From Brevipalpus yothersi (taxonomy: Eukaryota > Arthropoda > Arachnida > Trombidiformes > Tenuipalpidae), in NCBI GenBank assembly GCA_003956705.1, contig QZCP01000135.1, forward strand, positions 198,644 to 262,643: a DNA stretch of 64,000 bases. The letters run 5' to 3'. Made by a program: the position numbers and the translations under genes. The notes below the pieces were generated by a model. It was given only the letters and a program-made list of their open reading frames with translations. It ran no database searches and was not told the DNA's origin. Below, piece by piece: positions 1 through 11,503 of the stretch (position 1 is the stretch's first letter; each line of letters begins with the position of its first letter).

Positions 1-3000
1 ATCAGATCTCTTTCGAAAGAGGAGATGTTATCAAGGTGAAAGAGAAAGAAGATTATTGGTGGCTTGGAGAAATTAATGGTCGTACTGGATGGTTCCCTGG
101 ATTATATGTCAAGCCTGCTCCCGGAGGAATCCCATCTGACATCGATTCCGATTTTTTTATCGCAATGTATCAGTTCCAGTCTGAAGAAGTTGGAGATCTC
201 GCTTTCCAGCCTGGAGAATTGATCAAAGTTATGAAAAAGGAAGATGAATGGTGGACAGGAGAGATAGAACCTAATCGTTACGGCATTTTTCCTTCCAATC
301 ATGTCCGAGAGGCTACTGTTGATGAGCTGGTAAGTCTCATTCTTTCATCTTTTCTTGTACTTCATCTGATACAATTACTATTTTTTGCAGCCAAGACCAC
401 CGAAACCAGCTCCTCCTTTGCCCAAAAGTGGAGACAAATTAGAATCAGATGTAAGAATGATTAATTTACTCCTCACTTCACTAATTAACTCCTTTCATTT
501 TATCGAAAACTAACAACTAACATAAATTTTTCCCACACAAATTCTTCTATAGTCTCAGAAAAACGAACCTGAGTCTTCAACCAGACCTGGAGATTTCGAC
601 AGTAGTCCCAGACGTTCTGTTGACAGTCCTAGAGCGAAGGTTATGATCTTTCTCTGTCTTCATCTTGTTAATCAATTGTTTTATCAGTTATCGATTAACC
701 TTTCTCATTTTGAATTTCTTGTGTTTGATTCAAAAAAGCTTTTGTTTGTTGATTTTCAATACTCGCTCAGTTATCTCTTCTTTATTCTCTTATTTCTGCA
801 TCCAAATAAGTTTTTTGAAATTTAGTTTTTGGTTTCCTTCTCTTTGATTTTTTTGCCAAAAGCCTCATCAATCTTGTCAACTCATTCTTAATCTTCTCTT
901 TTTCAATAATAGAAGTCAAAGTTGAAAAAGCCAGAGATTGTTCGTGTGATCGCATCCTACAAAGCAACTGGTCCTGAACAACTCGACTTAGATAAAGGTC
1001 AATTAATCCAAGTGCGGAAGAAAAATTCCTCTGGATGGTGGGAAGGTGAAGTTCAGCAGCGTGGTAAAAAGCGCCAGATTGGGTGGTTCCCGGCCTCTTA
1101 TGTTAAATCTCTTTCTGCATCCGGACCAGGATCTGATAGTTCCACTCGCTCTACTCCTGACCCTACTCGAAGTGAGAGTGACACCGTAGTAACTGGTAGC
1201 TAGAAGACTTTTAATCATCCAAAATCTACCATCGCTTCACTAACCACATGCTGATATTTGCTAACATTATTCAATTGAACCCATTGCTAACTACTCAAAG
1301 CTTATGGCCGCTAACTTAGAGTGAATCTATCTTTGAAATGCTTTCAAACAAATTTAGTGCTTCATTGGCTGAAAACCCAATAATCTTTCCAACCTTTCTT
1401 TTTGCACTCCCTCCTTGCCTTATTTTTTTATTTTTGAAATTTTTATTCATTTTGTTTTCGGGTTTTTCTTCTGAAATCTTTATTTTCCTTAGAAAAAGTC
1501 ATAACGTTATATGATTTCAATGCTGAACGCAGTGATGAGTTGACATTCAGAGCGAATGAAATTATCAAGGTCTTATCCAAAGAAGATAACGTCTGGTGGA
1601 AAGGACAACTAGAATCTGATAATTCGATTGGTCTATTTCCATCCAATTTTGTTAGAATTCTAGAAGATACGGAAAACAGATGTGAGTACATGTTTTCTTT
1701 TTCTCCCCTCCCTTATGCAATGCATAATATGCATGCCTAAACCATCTTCTTCATCTTCCTCTAGAATCGTCTCTCTTTCATCATTTATTCTGGACTACTA
1801 ACTCAAAATTTTCTCTAACACCATCACTTTTGATTGATTATTTATCTCGAATTTTCTCCTCTGTTCTATCTTGTAGGAAAATTTTTTTAAAAAATGATGA
1901 GGGATAAAGATGATAGAGGAACATGATGATGATGTATCCAAGAAAGAAGAGATGCTCAATTGTAACACAAACGTATGAGAAGCTGTCCGAAATCGTTTTC
2001 ATTCCAAAGAAAAATTGGATCTCACGTTCAGAGTCACTCATCTTATCCGCCCGACTTCTCTTGTTTTGAAAATGATGGTCACCAACCTGTGTCCTTGGGG
2101 CAATTCATTTGTGGAATGGCAAAAAAAGCTTGTTTTTCTGATTGTTTCACATCTCTGCACTGTTCTCCTCTACCAAGCCATCCGATTTTTGATGCAGAAA
2201 CTCCCGATTCTTTTTGATTAATCCAGGATCCTCCCGGTCTATTTTTATTATGTTTCTTTCCTTTGTCTTGCTCTGAAATGGTTTGTGTTCACCTTTTGTT
2301 TTACCTCAAGAGACCCTCCTCCAAGCCTAAATCGCTCAACTATAGTAGTTTTCGAAATGCACCGAGAGTTGTTTTAGTTAAAATTTCGGAGAGGGTATCA
2401 GTTTCAAAATCAGAGTTAACTGTTAATTCTGATTTTCCTCCCATTATGTGCCATGAGAGGGAGAGTCACTATTTTATTTGCCCCACTGAAATCATTATGT
2501 CTATGGTGAATATTTTTGTTTTTGTTATCCTGTTTTTTGGCAACCTGATGATCGAGATAATTTTTGTCAATGACATCATTGACCTTCCTCGTGCTGTTTG
2601 AAATTTTATTGTACCTTTCTGGAATAAATTCCGAGCTGTCGCTGAGGGGATACCAATACGATAATGACCTAACAGTCTTGGACCTTTTTGGTCAGTGTTA
2701 AAATGAGTTTGGTCGCTCTCTCTTTACCCTTTAGACTGGTCCCTGGTATTTCTATGCTCTTCAGTCTACCGCTATCTCTCACCTCTTTTGATCCCTTTAT
2801 ATCACTGGCCCTTCGCATCTCGAAATCATGGTTCTTCTTGATTTCCTTTCCTATGATTATCACTCCTGACTCCCATATGGTTCTGACCATCTCTTATCAG
2901 ATCATAAATTTTATCAAACTCCAAATATCTTTTCCTGTCACTCCTCGTGAGTCGCCTTACTTCAATGTGGCCATCTACCCTCCAATGTACAAGCCTCATT

Positions 3001-5604
3001 AAGCGAAATCCACGGCTAATAGTTGTGATGAGATTGTATAAGATGCCAAAGACTATTTAAAATTCGTGACGTGTCCGTTATATCAATGCTAACATTCTAG
3101 CAAAATGCGAAATGGATCTTGACTGCTCTCATCTCTTGAATTGAAGTCCACTTGTCTTTCATCATCTTTAAGGAACCTTGACAGCTCTTTACTTTATCCA
3201 GATCACTGACAATTGTGACAAGAGATAGTTCACAAAAGCTTTCCTCATACTTTGAAGTATATCTTGGTGAATTCTTGCATTTTAAAGTGGGACATCTCAT
3301 CATCGGATGTGTACTACTCTGGAGATCTATGAAGAGCTTTGATAATGTGAAAAATCATTCTTAAAATCATCTTTCGATCAATGGAATGAATAGAAACTCA
3401 TATCGAGCCCAGAAAACGTTTGCACTTAGAAACACAGCTCGGGATTTGAAGTGAAACACTCTGTTATCAATCGAATCGGAAAAAATTTTTTCCAATTGTA
3501 CAAATATAAATTCATGAATGACGAGCAATAATAATTTTGAGCTGACAGTACGCTTCATTATTGAATCTCTCTTCTTTCTTCATGATATTTTTATTTATAT
3601 TTTTACTATTTTGTATTTCGTCTCACAATTTCCTGACTCGCTTCTCTCTTATACAGATTGCGAGCCCTATGAAGCTATAGAGGATAGTGATTATCACATC
3701 TACGCCGAAGCGGACGATGCGAATGATCCCTCTTATAATATTGAAGCCTATGAACCGTTGAATAATCATGATCAAGTGGAACATCAGCGACAGAATCCAA
3801 TTCTTGAGTTAATTCAAACGGAAGCAGCATACGTAAGCGACTTGAGAAATGTGATAGAAGTTTTCGAGAAGCCACTACGTAAGGCAAATATATTATCAGA
3901 ACGAGCTTTGAATGCGATATTTCTCAATTGGACTTCACTTTTGGAGTATAACAGAGAATTTTTGATCGCCTTGCAAGATCGCCAGAGGTTTTATCGTCAG
4001 CAACGAAAAAATTCTATTGAAATGATTGGAGATATTCTATGCCAATATTTGCCAGGGATGGTAGAGATTTATATTGGATTTTGCTCAAAACAGCTCAAAG
4101 CGGCTAAAATTTTACAACTCAAGAGTGAAAAGGATGAAAATTTTCGTGAATTTTCAAAGAAATTATCAGCCTCAGGTCGAACTAATGGCCTACCGTTAGG
4201 TGCATATCTACTTAAGCCAATGCAACGGATCACAAAATATCCTCTTTTAGTGGACAAAATACTTAGCAAAACTCCCATAGGACACGCTGATCAGGTATCG
4301 TGTGAGAAAGCTGCTTTGCTTGCTTCAAATTTATGTGACCAAGTCAATGAGGCATGTCGCAATCAAGAAAATGAGGAACGATTAGAGTGGGTCCAATCTC
4401 ATGTCAAAATAATTGGAGTCGATCAAGTGATAACATTCAACTCTCCCACAAAATTTCTTGGACCTCGTAGACTTATTTATTCGGGATTTCTGATGAAAGT
4501 CAAAAGTGGTAAAGAGATTTTAGGTTTACTGTTCAACGATCACCTCCTACTTTGTGTTCCATTGCAGCCCATAGGCAAAACCAATAATATGTGGGCCAGC
4601 GATAGAGCAATGGCCTCATCTTATAGGACCTATAAAAAACCGCTATTATTGAGCGATGTTGATCTCAATGATGGCATTTTGCCTCAATCGTCCTCCTCAT
4701 CAGGGTTTGATTCAGACTCTCCATCATGTACATCACACTCCTCGGTTCGAAGTCATCATCCATCTCCAACTCCTCCAACAGCATTTTTCACTACAGAAAT
4801 GAATAGTTTTAGTATCTACATCAAATCAACGGATAAGACTCTTGAATTTCGGGCAAACTCATCGAATGATCGAAATAATTGGGTTAGAAATCTAACTCAG
4901 GCCAAAAGAGATTATGAAAATGGCCTCGAAAGACGAAGGGGCAGCCTTCGACCAAAAAGTGAGTACGAAACTAGAGATGAAACAATCGATAATTTTATAA
5001 TATTTTTCAGTCGAGACTACTCAAGGTGGACTGGGACGCCTATTGGTCACTCTTCTGGAAGCTTCACAATTATCATCGAAAAATCAAGCTCTAAACTGTT
5101 ATTGTAAAGTGAGTGTAGGCGATAAGCGCTTTGGTCAAGAAAGTCACAACCAGATAACTCAAACAAAGGTCGCTCGATGTTGTTTTCCATTAACTGAAAC
5201 TCAGAAAAGTTCTAATGGCTCACAAGTCGCTGTGTTCAATGCGACATGGAACTATTCAATGCAATTCATTCTCAGAGAACCGATCAGAACTTCATGTCTA
5301 CATTTAATATGTTATGATGAAAATCCTTTCTCCTCTGATGGTGAGAATACTCTTATCTTGAAAATTGAACACTTATATCACAAAATTTTATAATGTTTCT
5401 ACTTCTCATCATTTATCATTTCTTTTTCCAGAGATTCTTGGAGAAGTGGTTATTGCCTTAGAAGAGCTAGCCGAGGAGACTCGATACACAGCCACTCGAC
5501 CTCTCTGCAAAACTTTGAAACTGCGAAAGCCCTCAGATCCACGGCATGGAGGAATCATTCCAGTTATTAATCTCAAGATTGATCTTCTTTTGTTCCCTGA
5601 ATGA
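1..5604 (+). CDS. Dap160: Intersectin (Dap160/ITSN), 3' part: SH3 B-E, DH, PH, C2
   Basis: Endocytic scaffold and Cdc42 guanine-nucleotide exchange factor; the 5' half (EH domains, coiled coil, SH3 A) lies outside the window. Proposed exons: 3-329 (partial), 391-450, 553-639, 913-1171, 1493-1681, 3657-4958, 5011-5340, 5432-5604; phases agree throughout and give 908 residues. SH3 cores are visible as DYWWLGEI/TGWFPGLYV, DEWWTGEI/GIFPSNHV, SGWWEGEV/IGWFPASYV and NVWWKGQL/GLFPSNFV. The third also has the GKKRQ stretch typical of intersectin SH3-D. The exon from 3657 encodes the DH domain (ILELIQTEAAYVSDL, MQRITKYPLLV) and a PH domain with a Ser/Pro-rich loop. The last two exons encode a C2 domain (LLVTLLEASQL to INLKIDLLLFPE). 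The 1682-3656 intron lies exactly between SH3-E and DH. The family assignment is secure; individual splice sites are inferred. Confidence 0.93.
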
Positions 5605-5803
5605 GTGATATAGATGATTATCTACATGTAATTAGATTCCAGATGAACTTTTTATATTCATCATGAGTGCACAATCATTATTCCGAGATTCAGCAATTCA
5701 TTCCTATATGAGTTATGTTGTTCAAATTGTAACTATACTTTGTTCTTGTAAAAACCTGCTGAGTTCACCTTCACCAGTATTTATAACCATAGAAGTGTTC
5801 CAA

Positions 5804-5809
5804 AATAAA
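5804..5809 (+). terminator. Poly(A) signal of the intersectin gene
   Basis: AATAAA 200 bases after the intersectin stop codon, followed by a T-rich stretch. No other AATAAA lies between the stop and this point, so it is the likely 3' end signal. Confidence 0.7.
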
Positions 5810-5985
5810 GTTTTTCAATTTTTCTAATCCCCGCTCTGTTAATGAGTCAAGAAAAATCAGGCGAATCGATTAATCCGAGAATCCTGCCTCCAGAGGAAGA
5901 GGGAGGACATTCTATCCCAACAAGGCTATACATTACTTGATTGCATCTAGACCTCTAGTGACCGCCAGTTGTCAATTTACGACAG

Positions 5986-6030
5986 ACCGCTCGTCTTAGC
6001 GGTACACATCGGTCCAATGAGTCGATGTGT
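5986..6030. other. Two adjacent perfect hairpins downstream of U1
   Basis: ACCGCT (5986-5991) pairs with AGCGGT (5998-6003), and directly next to it ACACATCG pairs with CGATGTGT (about 6004-6030). The stretch is GC-richer than the intergenic DNA around it. It lies beyond the 3' box of the minus-strand U1 gene, so it is outside the mature U1 RNA. Function unknown. The rest of 5605-6064 holds only the intersectin 3' end and no gene I can see. Confidence 0.5.
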
Positions 6031-6039
6031 TCGAGATGC

Positions 6040-6052
6040 TCTGTTTTTAAAT
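6040..6052 (-). promoter_or_regulatory. U1 snRNA 3' box
   Basis: On the minus strand this reads ATTTAAAAACAGA, close to the metazoan snRNA 3'-end box (GTTTN0-3AAARNNAGA). It starts about 13 bases after the U1 3' end, which is the usual spacing for Integrator-dependent 3' end formation. Confidence 0.7.
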
Positions 6053-6064
6053 TAAATGAGGAAT

Positions 6065-6230
6065 GGGGAGCCGCGCGTACGCGAACTCCCCGCTACCAAA
6101 AATTTCACTCCCCATCTAATTCGTTTTGAATTAGTGGCGGGCTTCAGCCACTACCGGAAGTGCAATGGTAGAGCCTCGACCCGGAGTCCCCGCCTTCTTG
6201 ATCACGGGGTTCTCGGAGCCAGGTAAGTAT
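6065..6230 (-). ncRNA. U1: U1 spliceosomal snRNA
   Basis: Read on the minus strand from 6230, the RNA begins ATACTTACCTGG, the invariant U1 5' end that pairs with 5' splice sites. Stem-loop I carries GATCAAGAAGG, matching the U1-70K loop (AUCANGAAG). Stem-loop II carries CCATTGCACTTCC, matching the U1A loop (AUUGCACUYC). Stem-loop III contains GTGGCTGAAGCCCGCCAC. The Sm site is GAAATTTTTGG (forward strand about 6097-6107). The last hairpin is a GGGGAG/CTCCCC stem with a CG-rich apex ending at 6065. The length of 166 nt is close to the 164 nt of vertebrate U1. All binding sites are intact, so it looks functional. It lies in tandem just downstream of the TUT4/7 gene; the RNA polymerase II snRNA promoter must lie in the 163 bp between them. 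Confidence 0.96.
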
Positions 6231-6252
6231 GAGTGTGCAGGGTGTTGTGAGG

Positions 6253-6271
6253 CTATTCATTGGCTGAATAG
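6253..6271. promoter_or_regulatory. Inverted repeat in the U1 promoter (possible PSE)
   Basis: CTATTCA-ttggc-TGAATAG is a perfect 7-bp inverted repeat at about -23 to -41 relative to the U1 start. It lies near where arthropod snRNA proximal sequence elements end. Position and symmetry suggest a regulatory site, but I do not recognise a known PSE consensus. Confidence 0.35.
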
Positions 6272-6393
6272 AGATGCTTTCGTACAGTTTGTCCGCGCTT
6301 TTGTTCGGTCTGAATAAATGGGCAATAATTTTTGTGAATTATGTTAATGATTCATATATCGATCAGTTAATTGAAGAACATTTCATGTTTTTT

Positions 6394-9300
6394 TCAAACG
6401 GGCCGACGATTCATCTCACGATTTGGCCCTCGATTCCTGAAACGAGCATGGGGAACAAAACCGTTTTGATTTCGTCTATTGAAATTTGCATTGGGCCTAT
6501 TGTGGGGAGAATTATGATTCATTCTACTTGGGCCCTCAGTACAATCGGCAGCGAGATGACCAATGCTATGGCATATATGACAACCGGTGTAAGGAACTTT
6601 TCCATTAAGTTGAGAAACTTTTTCGAAAAAATAACGTTCCCACGTCATGTTGGTAGGAAGATGTCTAGTCGATCCGATATGATTGCGAGCTCTTATGAAG
6701 CAAGATTTGATGCATTTAGCCATTTCGAACGATAAACCTTGTCCAAGATTATGAGTTAGTTTAAAAGGATCTGTTGGAGAAATAAGAAAACAATGCATAT
6801 TCAATCAAGTGTCACTACTATTTGAACAAAATCATTATCGGTCTGAACTAGAGAGAAATTTGATGATGAATCAATTAGGATAATTCCACTGTGTTTTAGA
6901 TGAAGAAACTTGATGTTAATGGGAAAAAATTTTACCTTCTATAGCAATCGGCTTGCCGGTCCATTTCTTCTCTAATTTGGTGAGCTCTTCCATCTGTCGA
7001 GTACAGACAACCAGATCAGAAAACCGAAATTCAGAAAAAAATCGGAGGAATCCCATGAACAATTCTCCTATGCTCCGATTATTAGTATGCCGATGAGGCC
7101 AAAAGTCATGAAGTCGAGCTAAGTCTTCCAAAAACCATGTATTGAATCCTTCTACGAGAACCTCTGGTTTCTCGTCTTCATAGAGTTCTTGTAGAACTGG
7201 AATAACAGGGGGCTGACAACGTTGTAGATAGTAAAGTGTCATGAGAGTATAAGCATAAGAAGACAGACTTCCTTTTGATGCATCACATATATTGCAAACC
7301 TTTGGAAACATTAGAGAAGAAATTAGTAACTTTGAAAGTGACGCGAACATTGACTCACTTTGAACAATTTTTTAACAATAATTCCCAGTTTGGAAACTCT
7401 CTCATCAATCAAGGTGTACTGTCTGAGCAGTTTTGTGTTCCTTGTGCCAAGTAAATTATACAGACTGATATCACACTCATAGCTCCGAGTAGTTTTTCGT
7501 GAAAATACTCGGAATTTCACGATTGGGATTTTGGCTTGTGCGATTGGTTGAACCTTTTTAATAATTTCTGAACACCTCAATACATCAGCGACCTGCTTGA
7601 CACTTTCAGATTGATCGACGTCACTACCTATGGGATCATCTTCGAATGTCATGCAAATATCCAAGTCACAATTGCGAGCTCCAAATCCATTCCTTGAGGA
7701 GCCGAAAAGTTCAAGTTTCGCTTTGGGGAATTTTGGCTTAATTAGATCAATTAATTGTTCCAAAACGAATCTATGATCGTCTTCGATGACTGGATTCAGA
7801 ATTGTTTCTGCATAAATAGATTCACAGACTTGATTGAGGGCTTCCAGAGTATTGAAAGGTAAAAAAAGTGGTATTTCCTGGAGGGGAGGTAGCCTTGACG
7901 CTGGACAGTCTTTCTTCATATGTTCAATTTTGCGACACAGCTTACAAAAGCGAGGAGGTGGGCGATAAAAATCGAATCTTGAAATATCCAAAATGTAATG
8001 AAAGTCGGTGGAAGGTCGATTCGTCCAATTCCTTCCGGAAGGTGACATCACAAATGTAATTCCATATTCTCGACGGAACTTACGAAAAGCATGATTTCGA
8101 AGCTCAGGTACCTTTTTTTTGTTTTTATTATTCCTGTTGGATGGACTGTTGGGTTCCACAATCTCTGATCTTGCACTATCTTCTTCGTTATCACTTTCAC
8201 TGAGGGTGAGAGAGCTTGTTCTGGAATCATCATTTGAAGATGAGGCATCATTTGCCTGTTCAGGGCTTCCTGGTTGAGGTGTTACCAGTTGAATCGAAAA
8301 AGAGCTTGGATTCAAATAAGACTGTTCGATAGTGCGAGGTGTAGCAAAGTAGTGGTAGGTTTTCACCAACATTTCATGATAATGCACGAAGAGTCGTCTA
8401 TCTCCGATGCATCGAGCAACATTATGCTCAAATTTCAAAGGATCCTCAACAGCTAAGATGGTGGTGTTCCATTTCTTAGATTTTATTGTGATATGCTGTG
8501 ATGGCTTCCGCAGAGTAATCACATGCGAATCTATTTGGAAGTCTTCTGTGAAATACTTGAGCATTTCGATCCACAGCTCTCCAACAGACTTTGTATTTTG
8601 GGAGACCCAACTGGTTTTGAAAGAATCAAAGTTTTGTTCAATTTTCGAAAAATTAACAGCATTAGAATCCGATGGTTGTAATGATGGCAAAACTGGTGGT
8701 GAACAGTTTTGAAGGAAATGAATAGTTAATATTGGGAATATGTGAGGTGGCCATAACCCGTCATCAGATCGGTCAAGTTTGGCATTCTTAGCCCAAAGTC
8801 TAAAACATGAACCCAGCTTTGGTCCTCGGGGATCAAGTCGAGCATACATATCAAGCAATTTACTCATTTTATGAGCAATAGAAGCACTGACCGATATCAC
8901 AATGAAAAGGCGCTCACGCTGAGCCCTACTCTCAGGTGTGTATAGGAAACTGAGTCGTGGAACAGGTATATCGAAATCTTTTTCGACATTCGAGAGAGGC
9001 TGTTGCTTCAAATGATTATAGATACAGTCCAAGGCTAGAAATGCGTCATCATCTTCCTCAGCATCTTCAATGGAAAGCTCCACATTAAGGTCAGATGACT
9101 TGGTACCGAATCCATTGATGGTTGAACCATAAATGCGAAGAACACAATTACGACCTACCCATCCTGATAGGGTACTCTGAAGACTAGAAACAACTTGTGT
9201 TCTATATTCAATGTCGGATTGAGTCAGTAACTGTGTAGCTTGTTCTGTTAAGAGCCGAGTGATAGCATCAATTTGAGGCCTACAAGGAGGGCCAAGAGCG

Positions 9301-10004
9301 GACACAATTCCATCAAGATTGAAATGCCATAAATTTGTCTCATGAAGTTTAGTTTTACAGTGATCTTCGACTCTATCGATACTGAATTCTTTTCCACAGA
9401 GATCACAATAAGCTTCGAAAAGAGCAGGATTGTTGGCAATACCTATGTGAAGGATTAAAGAAAATAAGTAAAGAGTGATAGAAAAACAGAAAGAGATAAT
9501 TTTACCAAATTCAAATTCCGAAAAGTCAGTAAAGGTTGCATTGAAAGGTGTGGGTTAAAGAAATAGACAAAAGAATTTTGAAAAGAAAGCATGACAGTAC
9601 AATAGCCAGCAGTTCAAAGATAGAGAAAAAACTCTTTTGACCGAAATTAATCGCTTATAATTAGAGACATCGTAGCTGAAAATCAGAAATCGCTACCAGT
9701 AAGCTTACGTACCTCTCAAGCGAATGCAATTTTTTCTCAAAAAACCGGCAGTAGATGAGGTCTGGAAATGGAAAGATAGATGTCAATATGGTACTAAATC
9801 GTGGTGAATCAATCGAAGAAAGTTCTAATTACGAAAACTTACCCTAAACGAGGCGGCAGATTGTGAATTTCTATTCATCATATCGTCAAGACCTTGCCAA
9901 TGGGAGGCGGAAAACAGTGGAAACAAGGAAGGTCTATCTGTTATATCACTAAAATTTTTTTCCAAATTCAATCGATAGAAATTGGCGCCATGTATCATAG
10001 ACAT
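6394..10004 (-). CDS. TUT4/7-type terminal uridylyltransferase
   Basis: Adds uridines to RNA 3' ends (in the family: pre-let-7 and short-tailed mRNA), mainly in the cytoplasm. Exons on the minus strand: 10004-9843, 9761-9713, 9442-7359, 7299-6936, 6770-6394; 1,011 residues, phases consistent. Order of domains: C2H2 finger (YCDLCGKEF...H...H, about residues 80-105); first nucleotidyltransferase fold (IYGSTINGFG, then SDLNVEL, about 175-195); CCHC knuckle CKLCRKIEHMKKDC; second nucleotidyltransferase FGSSRNGFGARNCDLDICM with catalytic DxD about 663/665 and third Asp in ECDIS about 728; PAP-associated domain (CDASKGSLSSYAYTLMTLYYLQ-like); C-terminal CCHC knuckle CHICHSIGHLAADC. In the first fold DxD is DxN, so it is probably inactive, as in vertebrate TUT4/TUT7. 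The start is the first ATG in exon 1 (ATG at 10004, another at 9998); the frame stays open upstream, so the N-terminus is tentative. Confidence 0.9.
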
Positions 10005-10796
10005 GGATGAACGTAAGAACTCGTCCACTTTGTCCACTTTGTCCAAAGTGTTGCGATTAGAGGCTAACAGCCGTAATCAAGCTCGTACTGAATCTCGTAC
10101 GATGAGTGATGATTAATAGATGGAGGAAGATAACGAGAGTCACCAGTAATGATAACAAATCTGTCGACCAACAGATCCACTATACACACAAGATAGATAG
10201 ATCAAATGATCACACTAAAATGTAATTGAATCATGACAATTGTAAATAATTTGATATTTTCAATCAAAATTATTCAAACGATAAAATCATCATTACAATC
10301 AAAGGTAAAGTTCATTCAGTAAAATCCTTCTCTTTTGAGCAAATTTTTTTGTAAACATTGAAAAACGCCATCTTTTGGTTGTACAGTCGCACACGTAATG
10401 CTATGTTTGCATTTTGACATTCCTTTTTAGTGAACTTTACCCTTTTGTTTTATCAGTTTTTTTTTCAATAAGAATGGCTCATGTACTTGAGGACACTTCA
10501 AACAATTGATAAAAGATTATAATTTTATCTTAAGCTTTCAACGTTGAGTCAGAGCTTTTCGATTTGTTTCTTGCTTGAGGGGCAACATTTAACTGAGACT
10601 TAACAGCTTGACAATTTGGCTACTTTTTGCAGAATGACTATTTACCGTTAGATATTGCGAACTTCCATGAATGTTGGTCAATCGACAGCATTCTTTGAAC
10701 TTTTCGAGCTGTTTCGTGTTTCCTCGTAGCTATTGTGATGCTGTGGATGCATTCCTTTTCAATCAATGATATCTTCCACAAGTGTGCTGATTTAGA

Positions 10797-10848
<52 letters not shown>

Positions 10849-11503
10849 AGATATGAAGATATGAAGATATGAACTGAAAGTTTATGTTTATTGAGAGACA
10901 AAAAACGTAATAATTATGAATAACATTTGAATGAGGACCATAGTGGGTTACATGAAGATGAGAAAGTTTGTATTTGATTTGGGCTCGGGACTCAACACAG
11001 AAAGCTCTTTTTAGTGAACTTCTCATTGATCTCTAAGTTGAAAGCAATTTTTTTTATAGTTCAGACGATAGAAACATATAAACACCCTCTCTGTTGTGTA
11101 TTATGGATAATAAAATGAATTATAATGAACACATATTATCAGCGGAAATTTTGGATTCAATGTAGTGATAGTACTACTACTGTGAGATGAAGTCGAACAT
11201 CAGCATTATATGCGGGCTCTTTTCACATTTTGCATTTACAAGCAACGAAAATTACAGCCATGTGAATTCCAAAAGAAAATCGCCAAAATGAGCAGAAAAC
11301 ATCTCTGTATCCGAAAATTATGGCAAATTAATGATGATTACAACATTCTTGAGTTGATGGTAAAATTCAAATCATAGCCTCTAAAATCATCATCAATTTT
11401 ATGAGCTGTGGAGAGACATCAAGGATGAAATTTTATGTGTGGTTGGAGAGAGAAGAGCGTGAGTATTAAGGAACAGAGATGAATATAATTAATCCCATCG
11501 GCA
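10005..11503. other. Intergenic: TUT upstream region and Syt4 3' flank
   Basis: No gene seen. AT-rich, with a (GA)n tract and a short 8-mer repeat (listed separately). It should contain the TUT4/7 promoter and 5' UTR at its left end and the synaptotagmin 3' UTR at its right end. No convincing TATA box or poly(A) signal was found. Confidence 0.5.
10799..10873. repeat. (AG)n microsatellite plus 8-mer tandem repeat
   Basis: 10799-10845 is an uninterrupted AG tract of 47 bases. It runs straight into 3.6 copies of ATGAAGAT (10845-10873). It lies about 800 bp upstream of the TUT4/7 start codon. Confidence 0.95.

Noticed and set aside
1975..3002. Several plus-strand frames of 70-110 codons in the large intersectin intron
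   Set aside because: Low complexity or hydrophobic translations without family resemblance; more likely intron or 3' UTR of a short isoform.
6130..6220. tRNA-like stretch on the plus strand (TGGTAGAGCC...GGTTCTCGG)
   Set aside because: It does not fold as a cloverleaf; the reverse strand is U1 snRNA and explains every base.
6274..6735. Plus-strand frame of 153 codons
   Set aside because: It is the shadow of the TUT C-terminal exon with its CCHC knuckle on the other strand.
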